Part shown: one piece after another, positions 27,001-34,839 of the stretch
Layout of the letters: every line of letters begins with the position of its first letter
Position numbering within the stretch: the stretch's first letter is position 1
From: Gemmatimonadota bacterium
GTDB taxonomy: Bacteria; Gemmatimonadota; Gemmatimonadetes; Longimicrobiales; Gaopeijiaceae
Direction: 5' to 3'
NCBI GenBank assembly: GCA_013002885.1
Contig: JABDLS010000113.1
Location: forward strand, 1-42,011
Length of the DNA stretch: 42,011 bases
Program-made: the position numbers and the translations under genes
Notes under the pieces: generated by a model
The model's input: only the letters and a program-made list of their open reading frames with translations
Told to the model about the DNA's origin: nothing
The model's database searches: none

Positions 27001-27374
27001 GCCGGGCAGGGGTGGGGAGCCACGGGCAGCTACAGGGCCTGGGCTACCATTGGGAGCTTTGGCTCACGGGCTCGTCCGATGAGATGACACCCCATGAGGC
27101 TTTGAAGATCGCCACCATCATTGGTGCCGACGCTCTCGGTCTCGACCAGGATCTAGGCTCTCTGCAGCCGGGTAAGCTCGCCGATCTCGTCATCCTCGAC
27201 GAGAACCCGCTAGTCGATCTCCGCAACAGCAATACCGTCGCCTGGGTCATGAAGAACGGTCGACTCTACGACGCCGACACGCTGGCCGAGGTGTGGCCGC
27301 GTGAGAGGGACCCCGAGGGCTTCTACTGGCAGTCCATGGGTGCCATTCCCGAGCGTACGACGGGTGGGCGTTGA
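24042..27374 (+). CDS. TolB-like propeller fused to amidohydrolase, secreted
   Basis: This large exported protein (about 1110 residues from the chosen start) has a signal peptide (RWSLAFLAALALATTGVSAQ). Two PD40/TolB-like propeller regions follow (about 50-390 and 400-660), with many SPDGxxxVF repeats. After a highly acidic linker (DDEAVEEEEDEEAPD) comes an imidazolonepropionase/dihydroorotase-like amidohydrolase domain at about 690-1090. It shows ILPGYVDTHAHLR (HxH), a later EHNLPG, and VGSHGQLQGLGYHWEL. It closes with SLQPGKLADLVILDENPLVD. Relatives are common in Gemmatimonadota, Acidobacteriota and Shewanella-like bacteria and are guessed to be peptidases or cyclic amide hydrolases. In-frame ATGs at 23952, 24042, 24057 and 24069 are possible; 24042 follows GGGGTAGG. 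Confidence 0.9.
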   Translation: MSRLGMGSSMRMRWSLAFLAALALATTGVSAQDTDDVDPETKRLMEGLPLQPTRTLQGTFTEGSWISLDVSPDGETIVFDFLGDLYLMPFSGGRAEPLTQGMAFDGQPRFSPDGETVVFVSDRSGGDAVWTISVDGSDTTRITRGENSAYQSPEWTLDGEYIVATRQSPGQGKLWMYHRRGGSGVQLIEEPDNARTTGAAFGDDERYIWYARRTGSWQYNSPGADYQLWVYDRDTGENDSRTGRYGGAFRPTLSPDGRWLVYGSRHVSETGLRIRDQDNGEERWLAFPVQRDDQESRAARDAYPGMSFTPDSREVVTFYGGKIWRVPVDGSDPVGIPFEVAPNLPMGPEVDFDYPIEDTPTFIAKQIRDVAPSPDGRRLAFTVMGDLYVMDRPDGTPRRLGDADAVAAMPAWSPDGDRIVFVTFSEEDGGHLHTTDADGGGLQRVTLEPAFYTQPVWSPDGTRIVAIAGPRRAYEEALTQGVPRGAQDLVWFPSGGGAGTRIAPVGGLQRPHFTQDPERIYAYQGGTGLVSMRWDGTDRREHVHVRGGSLGDGPGPSASTIIMAPEGSQALAQVGNHIYVVTVPRGVGGEAPTISVANPDDASFPAIQLTDIGGQFPAWGPTGREIHWSLGNAWFVADLDAAEAFADSVAAARDAADDEAVEEEEDEEAPDRYPPQEHRIEVSVARDIPRGVVALTGARIVTMSGDEVIENGDIVIRDNRIVAVGASGNVVIPGDARRFDMAGRTILPGYVDTHAHLRASFNVHRAQPWSYAANLAYGVTTARDPQTGSSDVITYEDFVRAGTMLGPRVYSTGQGVFSGERIRSLDDARDVLARYADYFDTKTIKMYGAGNREVRQWIIQAARELELMPTTEGSLDLRLNMTMAQDGYSGTEHNLPGVPLYDDVVQLVAQSNMATTPTIVVTYGGPWAENLFYTTTDVLRDDKLRTFTPFEEVYQKSARRVPGWFDESQYIHREISDFLDEVVEAGGRAGVGSHGQLQGLGYHWELWLTGSSDEMTPHEALKIATIIGADALGLDQDLGSLQPGKLADLVILDENPLVDLRNSNTVAWVMKNGRLYDADTLAEVWPRERDPEGFYWQSMGAIPERTTGGR

Positions 27375-27381
27375 AGAGGTG

Positions 27382-28680
27382 ATGAAGGGAGCAGGCGGCG
27401 CGGGGTCCTCCGCTCGCGGCGAGGAGTCGCATCCCTCGAAGCATGCAGCGCATTCGTCGGAGGGGGCGTTGCCCTCCGTGTCGGCACCCCTTGCCGGGAT
27501 TCGCGTCTGCGACGTCACGCAGAATCTGGCGGGCCCGTTCTGCGGGCAGATCCTCGCGGATCTGGGGGCGGACGTGGTGAAGATCGAGCCCCCCGGCGGG
27601 GACCTTGGGCGAGCCTGGGGGCCGCCTTTCTGGGGCGGTGACAGCACGCTCTTTCTGGCGGCGAATCGAGGTAAGCGCTCCATCGTCCTGGACCTGAAGG
27701 CCGACGAAGGGATGGACGTCCTCCGGGCCCTCGTGCAGAGGTCCGATGTCTTCGTGCACGCGTCGCGTCCGGCGGCAGCCGAGCGCCTCGGCATCGACTA
27801 CCCGTCGGTGCGGTCGTGGAAGGAAGACATCATCCACCTCTCCATCAGCGCATACGGCAGGGACGGTCCCATGAAGGACCAACCCGGCTACGACCCGTTG
27901 ATGCAGGCCTACGCCGGGATCATGTCGGTGACCGGCCAGCCGGGAGGCCCGCCGACGCGGGTGGGCGGATCGGTGGTGGATTTCGGAACTGGAATGTGGT
28001 CGGCCATCGCCATCCTGGCAGCGCTGCGCCATCGAGACGCCACAGGCGAAGGGGCGGCCCTGGAGACGAGTCTCATGGACACCTCCCTTGCCTGGGTCTC
28101 CTACCACACGATGGGATATCTCGCCACAGGGAAGGAGCCGGGTCCCATGGGGTCGGCCCTCGGTTCCATCGCGCCTTACCGGGCCTTTGCCACCACCGAC
28201 GGCCACGTCATGATCGCGGCGGGAAACGACGCCATCTTCCGGCGACTGTGCGACGCCCTCGGTCTCGACGGAGTCGCCGACGATCCGCGTTTCAGCAGCA
28301 ACGCCGACCGGGTGCAAAATCGCGACGTAGTCGACGCCGTGGTCGAAGCCGCGACCGCCGCGCTATCGACGACCGACCTTCTCGAGCGTCTGAGCACGGC
28401 ATCTGTTCCAGCCTCGGCCATCCGGGGCATAGCGGAGGTCGCGGACGACGAACAGGTCGCGGTGGTGGAGATGCTGCCCGCCCATCCCCACCACCGGTCC
28501 GACGCCTACCGTGACGTTGCGCTGCCTCTGCGGGTCGACGGGGCCCGGCCCCGGGGCGGGACTCCTCCGCCTCTGGTGGGCGAGCACACGGAGGACGTGC
28601 TGGCCGAGCTGGGTTACTCGGCGAAGACGGTGGCGGAGCTCATGGCTCGAGGCATCGTCGAGGGGTACGAGAAGAGCTGA
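27382..28680 (+). CDS. CaiB/BaiF family (type III) CoA transferase
   Basis: The enzyme moves CoA between carboxylic acids. The family start PLAGIRVCDVTQNLAGPFCG is followed by LADLGADVVKIEPPGGD, the helix with NRGKRSIVLDLK, and the region ETSLMDTSLAW with the probable catalytic Asp. The C-terminal half (APYRAFATTDGHVMIAAGND) and the final PPLVGEHTEDVLAELGY are intact. The ATG at 27382 comes 8 bases after the amidohydrolase stop and gives 432 residues with a 33-residue low-complexity lead. A GTG at 27478, preceded by GGAGGGGG, would start right at the conserved core and may be the true one. The donor and acceptor acids are unknown. Confidence 0.92.
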   Translation: MKGAGGAGSSARGEESHPSKHAAHSSEGALPSVSAPLAGIRVCDVTQNLAGPFCGQILADLGADVVKIEPPGGDLGRAWGPPFWGGDSTLFLAANRGKRSIVLDLKADEGMDVLRALVQRSDVFVHASRPAAAERLGIDYPSVRSWKEDIIHLSISAYGRDGPMKDQPGYDPLMQAYAGIMSVTGQPGGPPTRVGGSVVDFGTGMWSAIAILAALRHRDATGEGAALETSLMDTSLAWVSYHTMGYLATGKEPGPMGSALGSIAPYRAFATTDGHVMIAAGNDAIFRRLCDALGLDGVADDPRFSSNADRVQNRDVVDAVVEAATAALSTTDLLERLSTASVPASAIRGIAEVADDEQVAVVEMLPAHPHHRSDAYRDVALPLRVDGARPRGGTPPPLVGEHTEDVLAELGYSAKTVAELMARGIVEGYEKS

Positions 28681-28707
28681 CCGGGCGAGGCTGGCCCGAA
28701 GGTCGCC

Positions 28708-29673
28708 TCACCGCACCAGGGCCACCCGAAATCCAATGAAGGCTCGTCGGGCGCCGGGGTCGGCGCCGCCCCGGTTGGCTGCTCGCACGAACTGCTCGTT
28801 GTCGGCGAAGGATCCACCACGCATGACCCAAAGGGCGTCTGTCCCCGCTGTCTCCAGGTCGTCGGACTCGTCGAAGGGGTAGGGCTGGTAGGGGCTCCGG
28901 GTCCACTCCCAGACGTTTCCAGCCATGTCGGAGAGGCCGTGAGCACAGTCTGGACAGGAGAAGGAGCCCACCCGGCTCGTGGACGAAGCCCGGTAGTTGG
29001 CGCGATTCCCGGGGGGCTGGTCGCCCCAGGGGTAGATGCGGGCGTCATCGCCCCGGGCGGCCTTTTCCCATTCTGCTTCCGACGGAAGGGCCACACGCCA
29101 CCCTTCGTCGAGTAGGAGGCGGAGGGCCGGTGGCGTCGCCGGGTTCTCTCGCAGCGCTCCGTCGAGCCACCGGGCGTACGCCACGGCATCGGTCCACGCG
29201 ACGGAAGTCACCGGGTGGTCGGCAGGAGCGGAGAGGCTACCCGGGTTCGGGAGTGGGTGATTCGCCTCTCGGACAAAAGCGCCGTATTGAGCGACGGTGG
29301 TCTCGAACCTCGCCATGTGGAAGCGTGGAAGTTCCACGGTCCCCTGGACTCGACCCTCTCCCCACCACTCCAGGTCGAAGGCCAGGCGGTCGACGCCCGG
29401 GTCGCTTCCCATGATGAAAGGTCCTTCGGGTATGGCGACGAAGCCCAGGAGGGAGTCGTCCGGTAGGTAGAAGAGGTCCGGACGGAAGCCGTCGAGGTCG
29501 CCGGGAAGGGTTACGTCGGGTGGACGGGTCTCGCCGGTGGCCGAGTTGCGCGACTCGGCGATCCAGAGAGAGGCCCAGACGGCGAGGACGAGGGCGACTG
29601 CGCCAGCGGCGACGGAGAGCCGATCGGCCGGCGAACCGCCCGTCGCTGCGTCCCTCACTTCATCCGTGCTCAA
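28708..29673 (-). CDS. Membrane-anchored SUMF1/FGE-fold protein without FGE cysteines
   Basis: This 321-residue protein has one N-terminal helix (VAAGAVALVLAVWASLWIA) and a periplasmic SUMF1 domain (about 70-321). The domain is recognised from FVAIPEGPFIMGSDPG, ARFETTVAQYGAFV, HPVTSVAWTDAVAYARWL, VALPSEAEWEKAARG, YPWGD, GLSDMAGNVWEWT and VMRGGSFADNEQFVRAANRG. In true formylglycine-generating enzymes the segment after GGS carries the catalytic cysteines; here it has none, so sulfatase activation is unlikely. The only visible pair is CPDC, in a loop before AHGLSD. The TTG at 29673 overlaps the stop of the gene upstream as TTGA, which suggests coupled translation. Confidence 0.86.
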   Translation of the reverse strand: MSTDEVRDAATGGSPADRLSVAAGAVALVLAVWASLWIAESRNSATGETRPPDVTLPGDLDGFRPDLFYLPDDSLLGFVAIPEGPFIMGSDPGVDRLAFDLEWWGEGRVQGTVELPRFHMARFETTVAQYGAFVREANHPLPNPGSLSAPADHPVTSVAWTDAVAYARWLDGALRENPATPPALRLLLDEGWRVALPSEAEWEKAARGDDARIYPWGDQPPGNRANYRASSTSRVGSFSCPDCAHGLSDMAGNVWEWTRSPYQPYPFDESDDLETAGTDALWVMRGGSFADNEQFVRAANRGGADPGARRAFIGFRVALVR

Positions 29674-31256
29674 CCGGCGCTCGCCGCCCGCTGGCAGGCG
29701 AAGGCCCAGGTATGGTCGCACGCCTTTGTCAGCAGCTCGCTCTCGGGTATCCCCATGAGGTTTCGCCCACCCTCACGGAGGAGGAGACGAAGGTCCAAGG
29801 GGCGGGGCTCACCACGCACGATGCGAGTGTCGTCGATGAGGTTGAGGCACGCTTCCTGGAACCGAAGCTCGCAGGCTCGGCCGAAGAGGGCACGGGAGAC
29901 GGCCGGGTCTCCGTTTACGATGGCTCCCTCGGCGTAGTGGGCGCCGAGTTCGTTACAGGCCCATGCCGAGGCATCGGAGCAGTACGTGGCCTCGAGTTGG
30001 AGCAGGCGATCGCACGCGTTGCGCCGGCCCTCCTCGCACGCCACTTCCCAGAAGGGGAGGCTGTCGCCCGCATGGCGGCCATCGGTGCGGCCGGTGGAGG
30101 CCATGATGCCGAAGAAGAGGATCCAGGCGCCCATGTGCGCCAGATTGAGACGAAGAGGCGACCACCAGGCGGCTCGTCTGACCAGAGCGGCCTCCCCGCC
30201 GATCCCGGGGATGACGACGCCCTTGGTGTCGAGTCCTCGAACCAGGGAGTCGATGCCCCGGACGCTGAGGTTCAGCAAGGGGACGCAGAGAAGCTTGTCG
30301 TAGAAGGTCGGCGCACCGGCCGCGCCAAGAATCGCATACAAGCCGAAGACTCCGAGACCGTAGAGCGTCCCGAAGAAGGTCTTCCCGAGAGGAGTTCGTG
30401 GGGACGTTGACGGGTCGGTGACCAGGAGGTGAAGTCCCAGGAAGACCGCAGCGGGGATCTCCGAGTCTACGAAGTACGGAACGCCGGCCCACGCCGAGTA
30501 GATGGCACTGAGTCCGAAGAGGACGGCGGCGGCTGATGCGGCGATGAGGGTGATGGAGAAGAAGTACATCACCACGAGGCCCACGAGGAACAGAAAGAGG
30601 TAGATCCTGGGGGCCAGTGTCAGCGTGGAGGCGATCTCCTGGCCCCAAGTGAGTCCGGTGGAGTCTGTGGCAATGAGGATCAGGGAGAAGAGCCCCAGGG
30701 CGAAGGCCGACGGATTGAAGACGTGCATCCGACGCCCGTCGCGGTTCCAGCGAATCAATTCCTTGCCGAGGAAGCCCACCGCCAGCATGAGGAACTGCAA
30801 ATAGAACCAGTCGTCGCGGAACCAGAGGAAGAGGTTGATACTGAAAATGATGGGGAAGGGCCCGAACCCGAGGCGGTACGTGCCACCACGCCACCACGCC
30901 AGCAGCATCGAGAAGCCATAGGCGAAGGCGAGCTGCCCCGCGATGAGGACCCCCATGTCGTATACCGGGCGCCAGTACCATCCCCAGTATGCGAAGACTG
31001 CCAGTTGGCAGAGGGCCTGGATATAGTGATGCGGCCGGAGGGTGCTTTCGACGAGATCCCCGCGATTTCGACCGACGATGGCGGCGAGAGCGTTCCATCC
31101 GACCAGGAATGCGGCAGCCGCCCAGAACGACCCGGTGAGGACCTCTCCGCTCTGAACCCTGGGCGTGTACGACAACGCGAAGAGGACTGCCGCGAACAGT
31201 GTCGGGAGCCAGCCCAGAAAGCGGGACGGGTGCCCTGTGGAGTCGGTAGGCTGCAT
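29670..31256 (-). CDS. RnfD-like membrane protein fused to Cys-paired Sel1-like repeats
   Basis: The first 380 residues hold about ten membrane helices. They resemble RnfD/NqrB-type subunits: FYLQFLMLAVGFLGKELIRW, RMHVFNPSAFALGLFSLI, and VTDPSTSPRTPLGKTFFGTL, the last at the place where RnfD/NqrB have their ATDP-S/T-P segment. The last 110 residues are soluble and contain four C-x7-C units (CEEGRRNAC, CSDASAWAC, CELRFQEAC, CDHTWAFAC). This is the spacing of disulfide-stapled Sel1-like repeats known from Helicobacter Hcp proteins, and it suggests a periplasmic tail. No other Rnf subunit gene is nearby. The gene is translated together with the SUMF1-fold gene and is divergent from the PLP enzyme gene. 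Function unknown; membrane redox work is an inference. Confidence 0.82.
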   Translation of the reverse strand: MQPTDSTGHPSRFLGWLPTLFAAVLFALSYTPRVQSGEVLTGSFWAAAAFLVGWNALAAIVGRNRGDLVESTLRPHHYIQALCQLAVFAYWGWYWRPVYDMGVLIAGQLAFAYGFSMLLAWWRGGTYRLGFGPFPIIFSINLFLWFRDDWFYLQFLMLAVGFLGKELIRWNRDGRRMHVFNPSAFALGLFSLILIATDSTGLTWGQEIASTLTLAPRIYLFLFLVGLVVMYFFSITLIAASAAAVLFGLSAIYSAWAGVPYFVDSEIPAAVFLGLHLLVTDPSTSPRTPLGKTFFGTLYGLGVFGLYAILGAAGAPTFYDKLLCVPLLNLSVRGIDSLVRGLDTKGVVIPGIGGEAALVRRAAWWSPLRLNLAHMGAWILFFGIMASTGRTDGRHAGDSLPFWEVACEEGRRNACDRLLQLEATYCSDASAWACNELGAHYAEGAIVNGDPAVSRALFGRACELRFQEACLNLIDDTRIVRGEPRPLDLRLLLREGGRNLMGIPESELLTKACDHTWAFACQRAASAG

Positions 31257-31402
31257 AGCGAGTGGACGAGCGGAGGTGGCGCTGCGGCGAGGAAGCTAGA
31301 ATGCACCGCCCGTTGCGTCACGGGTCGACCGGCGCCGAGTAGACGGGACCCGCCTGCGCAGGGTAGAGTGTACGTGCAGTTCTAGCCGAACCCGGAGCTT
31401 AC

Positions 31403-32800
31403 GTGACCACGACCCAGATGGAGCGCACCGAAGAGGGTGCAGGCCTCCGAGAGACCTTCGAGGCGTTGCGCCGAACCGAGTTCGCACGCCTCGACGATGG
31501 CGGCCATGTCTATCTCGATTACACGGGCAGCGGTCTCTACGCCGACTGCCAGGTGCAGGATCACGACTCCTTCCTGGAACGACACGTCCTCGGGAATCCT
31601 CATTCGGAGAATCCTGCCTCCCAAGCGGCGACGAGAATCGTTGAGGATGCACGCGGCCAGGTTCTCGACTTCTTCAACGCCGATCCCGAAGAATACACGG
31701 TGATCTTCACCTCCAATGCGTCGGCTGCGTTGAAGCTCGTGGGCGAAGCCTTCCCCTTCCGGGGGGGTGCGCGCTTCGTCCTCCTGGAGGACAATCACAA
31801 CTCGGTGCAAGGCATCCGGGTGTATGCCGAGGCGAAGGGCGCCGACATCACGTATCTGCCTCTCGACGGGGAGCTTCGGTTGGCCGCGGACGCCGAGATC
31901 CCGGACGCGCCAGCCGCGCCGAGCCTCTTCGCTTTTCCCGGGCAGTCGAACTTCTCCGGCGTGAAGCACCCTCTGTCCCTCGTCGACGATGCAAGAGCCA
32001 AGGGCTACCGCACGGTCCTCGACGCCGCGGCCTACGCCCCGACGAACCGGCTGGATCTGGCCTCGGTCCCCGCCGACTTCGCGTGTGTGGCGTTCTACAA
32101 GATGTTCGGTCTTCCCACCGGGCTCGGGGCCCTTCTCGCACGAAAAGAAGCGTTGGCCGAGTTGGAGCGTCCGTGGTTCGCAGGGGGGACGGTGGAGTTC
32201 GTCTCCGTACAGAACCATGTCCACCGGCTTCGCATCGATGCCGAGAGCTTCGAGGATGGCACCCCCAACTTCCTGGGCATCGCCGCCATGCCCCGGGGAC
32301 TGGCCTTCTTGTCGGATGTCGGCATGGACAACGTCACCCGGCATGTCGCCGAGATGACCGAGCGCGTCCTCGATATCCTCGACTGCGCCTGTCTTCCCGA
32401 CGGCACGCCGGCCATCGAGATCTACGGTCCGAAGACCACGGAGGCACGAGGCGGTACCGTCGCCTTCAACCTCCGCGGTCCCTCCGGCGACGTCCTGCCG
32501 TTTGGTGACGTCGAGCGGGCGGCCAGCGCCGTCGGGATCTCCCTGCGGGGTGGCTGCTTCTGCAACCCCGGTGCCGCCGAGCGAGCCCTCGACCTGCCTC
32601 CCACCGAAGCGCTGGAGTGCTTCCAGGGGATTCCCCGCGGGTCGTTTACACTCAAGAAGTTCGCCCGATGTATCGGGGAGGAGCACGCCGTCGGTGCCCT
32701 CCGCGTCTCCGTGGGCATTCCCACCACGCACGCGGACCTCGATCGATTCCAGGAGTTCCTGAACGATTTCTGTCGCAGCCAAGGAGAATCTGCCGGATGA
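31403..32800 (+). CDS. PLP-dependent aminotransferase class V, MOCOS-like desulfurase
   Basis: This 465-residue cytoplasmic enzyme of PLP fold type I is close to the N-terminal domain of eukaryotic Mo-cofactor sulfurase. The PLP lysine is K233 in VAFYKMFGLPTGLGALL. Phosphate- and ring-binding parts are seen in FTSNASAALKLVGEAF and DNHNSVQGIR. The cysteine-bearing loop LRGGCFCNPGAAE (C385, C387) matches the active loop of MOCOS, so it probably takes sulfur from L-cysteine. The C-terminal MOSC domain of eukaryotic enzymes is absent. The acceptor is unknown; a molybdenum or tungsten enzyme elsewhere is one option. The GTG start follows GGAG by 5 bases. The next gene starts inside its stop codon (ATGA). 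Confidence 0.9.
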   Translation: MTTTQMERTEEGAGLRETFEALRRTEFARLDDGGHVYLDYTGSGLYADCQVQDHDSFLERHVLGNPHSENPASQAATRIVEDARGQVLDFFNADPEEYTVIFTSNASAALKLVGEAFPFRGGARFVLLEDNHNSVQGIRVYAEAKGADITYLPLDGELRLAADAEIPDAPAAPSLFAFPGQSNFSGVKHPLSLVDDARAKGYRTVLDAAAYAPTNRLDLASVPADFACVAFYKMFGLPTGLGALLARKEALAELERPWFAGGTVEFVSVQNHVHRLRIDAESFEDGTPNFLGIAAMPRGLAFLSDVGMDNVTRHVAEMTERVLDILDCACLPDGTPAIEIYGPKTTEARGGTVAFNLRGPSGDVLPFGDVERAASAVGISLRGGCFCNPGAAERALDLPPTEALECFQGIPRGSFTLKKFARCIGEEHAVGALRVSVGIPTTHADLDRFQEFLNDFCRSQGESAG

Positions 32801-33936
32801 AGCCCACCTCTCTGGTCCTCGTCTCTGCGTTCGCGGCCGCCGGCCTCGTGGCCTGCTCGGCAGACGCGCCCGCTACCGACCCGGCCGTGGCCGAGGAATC
32901 GTCGGACGGCATACCGTCCTTCCAGGTCGACCCGACGTGGCCCGCCACGATGCCCGACGATTGGATCATGGGTGCCGTCACGGCCGTCTTCGTCGACGCC
33001 CGGGACCACGTGTGGGTAACTCATCTGCCCGAGACGCTGACGCCTGAGGAGACCTCCGCCGTCCAGGATCCGCCCATCGGCCTCTGCTGCCGTCCGGCGC
33101 CGGTGGTGGTGGAGTTCGATCCCGCTGGCAACGTCGTCCAGGGATGGGGCGTGCCAGCCGAGCAGGACGTCTCCGACTTTCCACGGAACGCCCACGGTCT
33201 GTTCGTGGATCATCAGGACAACGTCTGGGTCGGGACGTACCGTCATCACCGGGTGATGAAGTTCACTCGCGACGGTGAGCTCCTCATGCAGATCGGTGAC
33301 TACGACGTCACCGGCGGGAACTCCGATACGGAGCTCCTCGGTGGACCGGCCGGCATCTGGGTCGATCCGTCCAGCAACGAGGTCTTCGTCGCCGACGGGT
33401 ACGGGAATCGGCGCGTCATCGTGTTCGACGGAGACACCGGCGAGTACCTGCGCCATTGGGGCGCCTACGGTGAGGAGCCCGTTGACGACTACGAGTACGA
33501 TTGGGGTGGCGAGAGCCACGCGGCGGACCCACCGACGCAGTTCGCCACGGTCCACGGGCTCGTAGGCTCCAACGACGGGCTCGTGTATGTGGCGGACCGG
33601 AGGGGGAACAGGATCCAGGTCTTCCAGCAGGACGGCACCTTCGTTGCCGAGCAGATCATCGAGCCTCGGACGCTGGCATCCGGGTCGGCGTTCGTCATCG
33701 CACTCTCCCCGGATCCGGAGCAGGAGTGGTTGTACCTGGCCGACGGGACGAACCACAAGGTGTGGATTCTACGCCGCTCCGATCTCGAGGTCGTCGGTGA
33801 CTTCGGGCGAGGTGGGCGACAGGTGGGCCAGTTCCTCCGGCCCCACGGGATGGGTATAGATTCGCAGGGTAATATCTACGTCGGCGAGGCCTCCACCGGC
33901 CGCCGTGTTCAGAAATTCGAGAAGATCGGAGGATGA
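32797..33936 (+). CDS. NHL-repeat lipoprotein
   Basis: This 379-residue protein has a lipobox (AAAGLVACSAD) followed by a six-bladed NHL-type propeller. Blade phrases include AHGLFVDHQDNVWVGTYRHH, PAGIWVDPSSNEVFVADGYG, VHGLVGSNDGLVYVADRRGN and PHGMGIDSQGNIYVGEASTG. Two adjacent cysteines occur early (IGLCCRP). NHL propellers bind partners or, in peptidylglycine lyase relatives, act as enzymes with metal; no such catalytic set is clear here. The ATG overlaps the previous stop as ATGA, and AAGGAG lies 10 bases upstream. It probably sits at the outer or inner membrane facing the periplasm. Confidence 0.9.
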   Translation: MKPTSLVLVSAFAAAGLVACSADAPATDPAVAEESSDGIPSFQVDPTWPATMPDDWIMGAVTAVFVDARDHVWVTHLPETLTPEETSAVQDPPIGLCCRPAPVVVEFDPAGNVVQGWGVPAEQDVSDFPRNAHGLFVDHQDNVWVGTYRHHRVMKFTRDGELLMQIGDYDVTGGNSDTELLGGPAGIWVDPSSNEVFVADGYGNRRVIVFDGDTGEYLRHWGAYGEEPVDDYEYDWGGESHAADPPTQFATVHGLVGSNDGLVYVADRRGNRIQVFQQDGTFVAEQIIEPRTLASGSAFVIALSPDPEQEWLYLADGTNHKVWILRRSDLEVVGDFGRGGRQVGQFLRPHGMGIDSQGNIYVGEASTGRRVQKFEKIGG

Positions 33937-33941
33937 CCCCG

Positions 33942-34784
33942 ATGCACCCCCTTGAACGCACGTTGAGGGCTTCGGCTCTCGCTTTCACCGCACTTCTCCT
34001 CACCGCTGGCTCCTCAGCAGCTCAGAGTGCCGCCGAGATCATCGATCAGATGCTCGACGAGTACGAGGCCCGGACCGAGGGGATCGACAACTACACGTTG
34101 GTGCAGGACTTCATGGGTTTCTCGGCCACGTCGTATTTCGTCAAGGAGCTGGTAGACGGGCGACCGGTATTCAAGCTCCAGGCGGTCTCCGCCGCTGGCA
34201 TGGACATGCAGGATTCGGGACCGGGCACGCTGGACGAGATCTACGCGATGGGCGAGGACTTCAAAGACAACGCCACCTACCTGGGTCGAGAAACGGTAGA
34301 CGGTCGGGATACGCACGTGCTCGAGATCGCCGATCTGGGAGACACGGAGCTGGGCCAACAGATGGGCCAGGACTCGGAGTTCCGTCCCACCAGCGGACGT
34401 CTGTTCCTGGATGCTGAGGAGTACATGCCTCGACGGATGATCTTCGAGGGCGAACTGGAGAACGACGAGGGTGTCCATGCCGTCACCTCGACCATGGATC
34501 TTCTGGACTACCGCGAGCACGAAGGACTGCTCGTGGCTCACCGCACCGTCATGACCATCGAGGGTCTCGGTGCGGCCATCGACGAAGATGCACGGGCTCA
34601 GTTCGAGCAGATGGAACGGGAGCTCGAGGACATGCCGCCGGAGCAGCGTCGCATGGTCGAGTCCATGATGGCCGATCAGCTCGAGCAGTTCCGTGCGATG
34701 ATGGCTGGTGACGACGAATCCATGGTGGTGGAGGTCGCTGTGAGCGACGTCAGGGTGAACGCAGGCCCCCCCGGAGGACGCTGA
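33942..34784 (+). CDS. Periplasmic LolA-like protein, unknown function
   Basis: This 280-residue exported protein has a signal peptide ending AGSSAAQS. The mature start AAEIIDQMLDEYEARTEGID, with long antiparallel strands after it (NYTLVQDF, GRLFLDAEEYMPRRMIFEG), recalls the LolA/LppX outer-membrane lipoprotein-sorting fold. The C-terminal part is a Met- and Glu-rich helix (about 205-265: QFEQMERELEDMPPEQRRM, MVESMMADQLEQFRAMMAG). GGAGG lies 9 bases before the ATG at 33942; another ATG at 33933 overlaps the previous stop but touches the ribosome site. It is the third gene of the PLP enzyme unit. A role in carrying a lipid or quinone-like ligand is only a guess. Confidence 0.82.
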   Translation: MHPLERTLRASALAFTALLLTAGSSAAQSAAEIIDQMLDEYEARTEGIDNYTLVQDFMGFSATSYFVKELVDGRPVFKLQAVSAAGMDMQDSGPGTLDEIYAMGEDFKDNATYLGRETVDGRDTHVLEIADLGDTELGQQMGQDSEFRPTSGRLFLDAEEYMPRRMIFEGELENDEGVHAVTSTMDLLDYREHEGLLVAHRTVMTIEGLGAAIDEDARAQFEQMERELEDMPPEQRRMVESMMADQLEQFRAMMAGDDESMVVEVAVSDVRVNAGPPGGR

Positions 34785-34839
34785 CGCGGCCTGGAGGACT
34801 CCACTCTCCTTGATGCCCCGACCAGGATCGGTGGCAGTG

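Noticed and set aside
29670..31256. Naming the membrane protein rnfD
   Set aside because: No other Rnf subunit is adjacent and the family's flavin attachment motif is not clearly present; only the general fold similarity is supported.
31382..33756. Two long minus-strand frames (466 and 444 codons) opposite the PLP enzyme and the NHL gene
   Set aside because: Both mirror well-supported genes and show no recognisable motif or signal.
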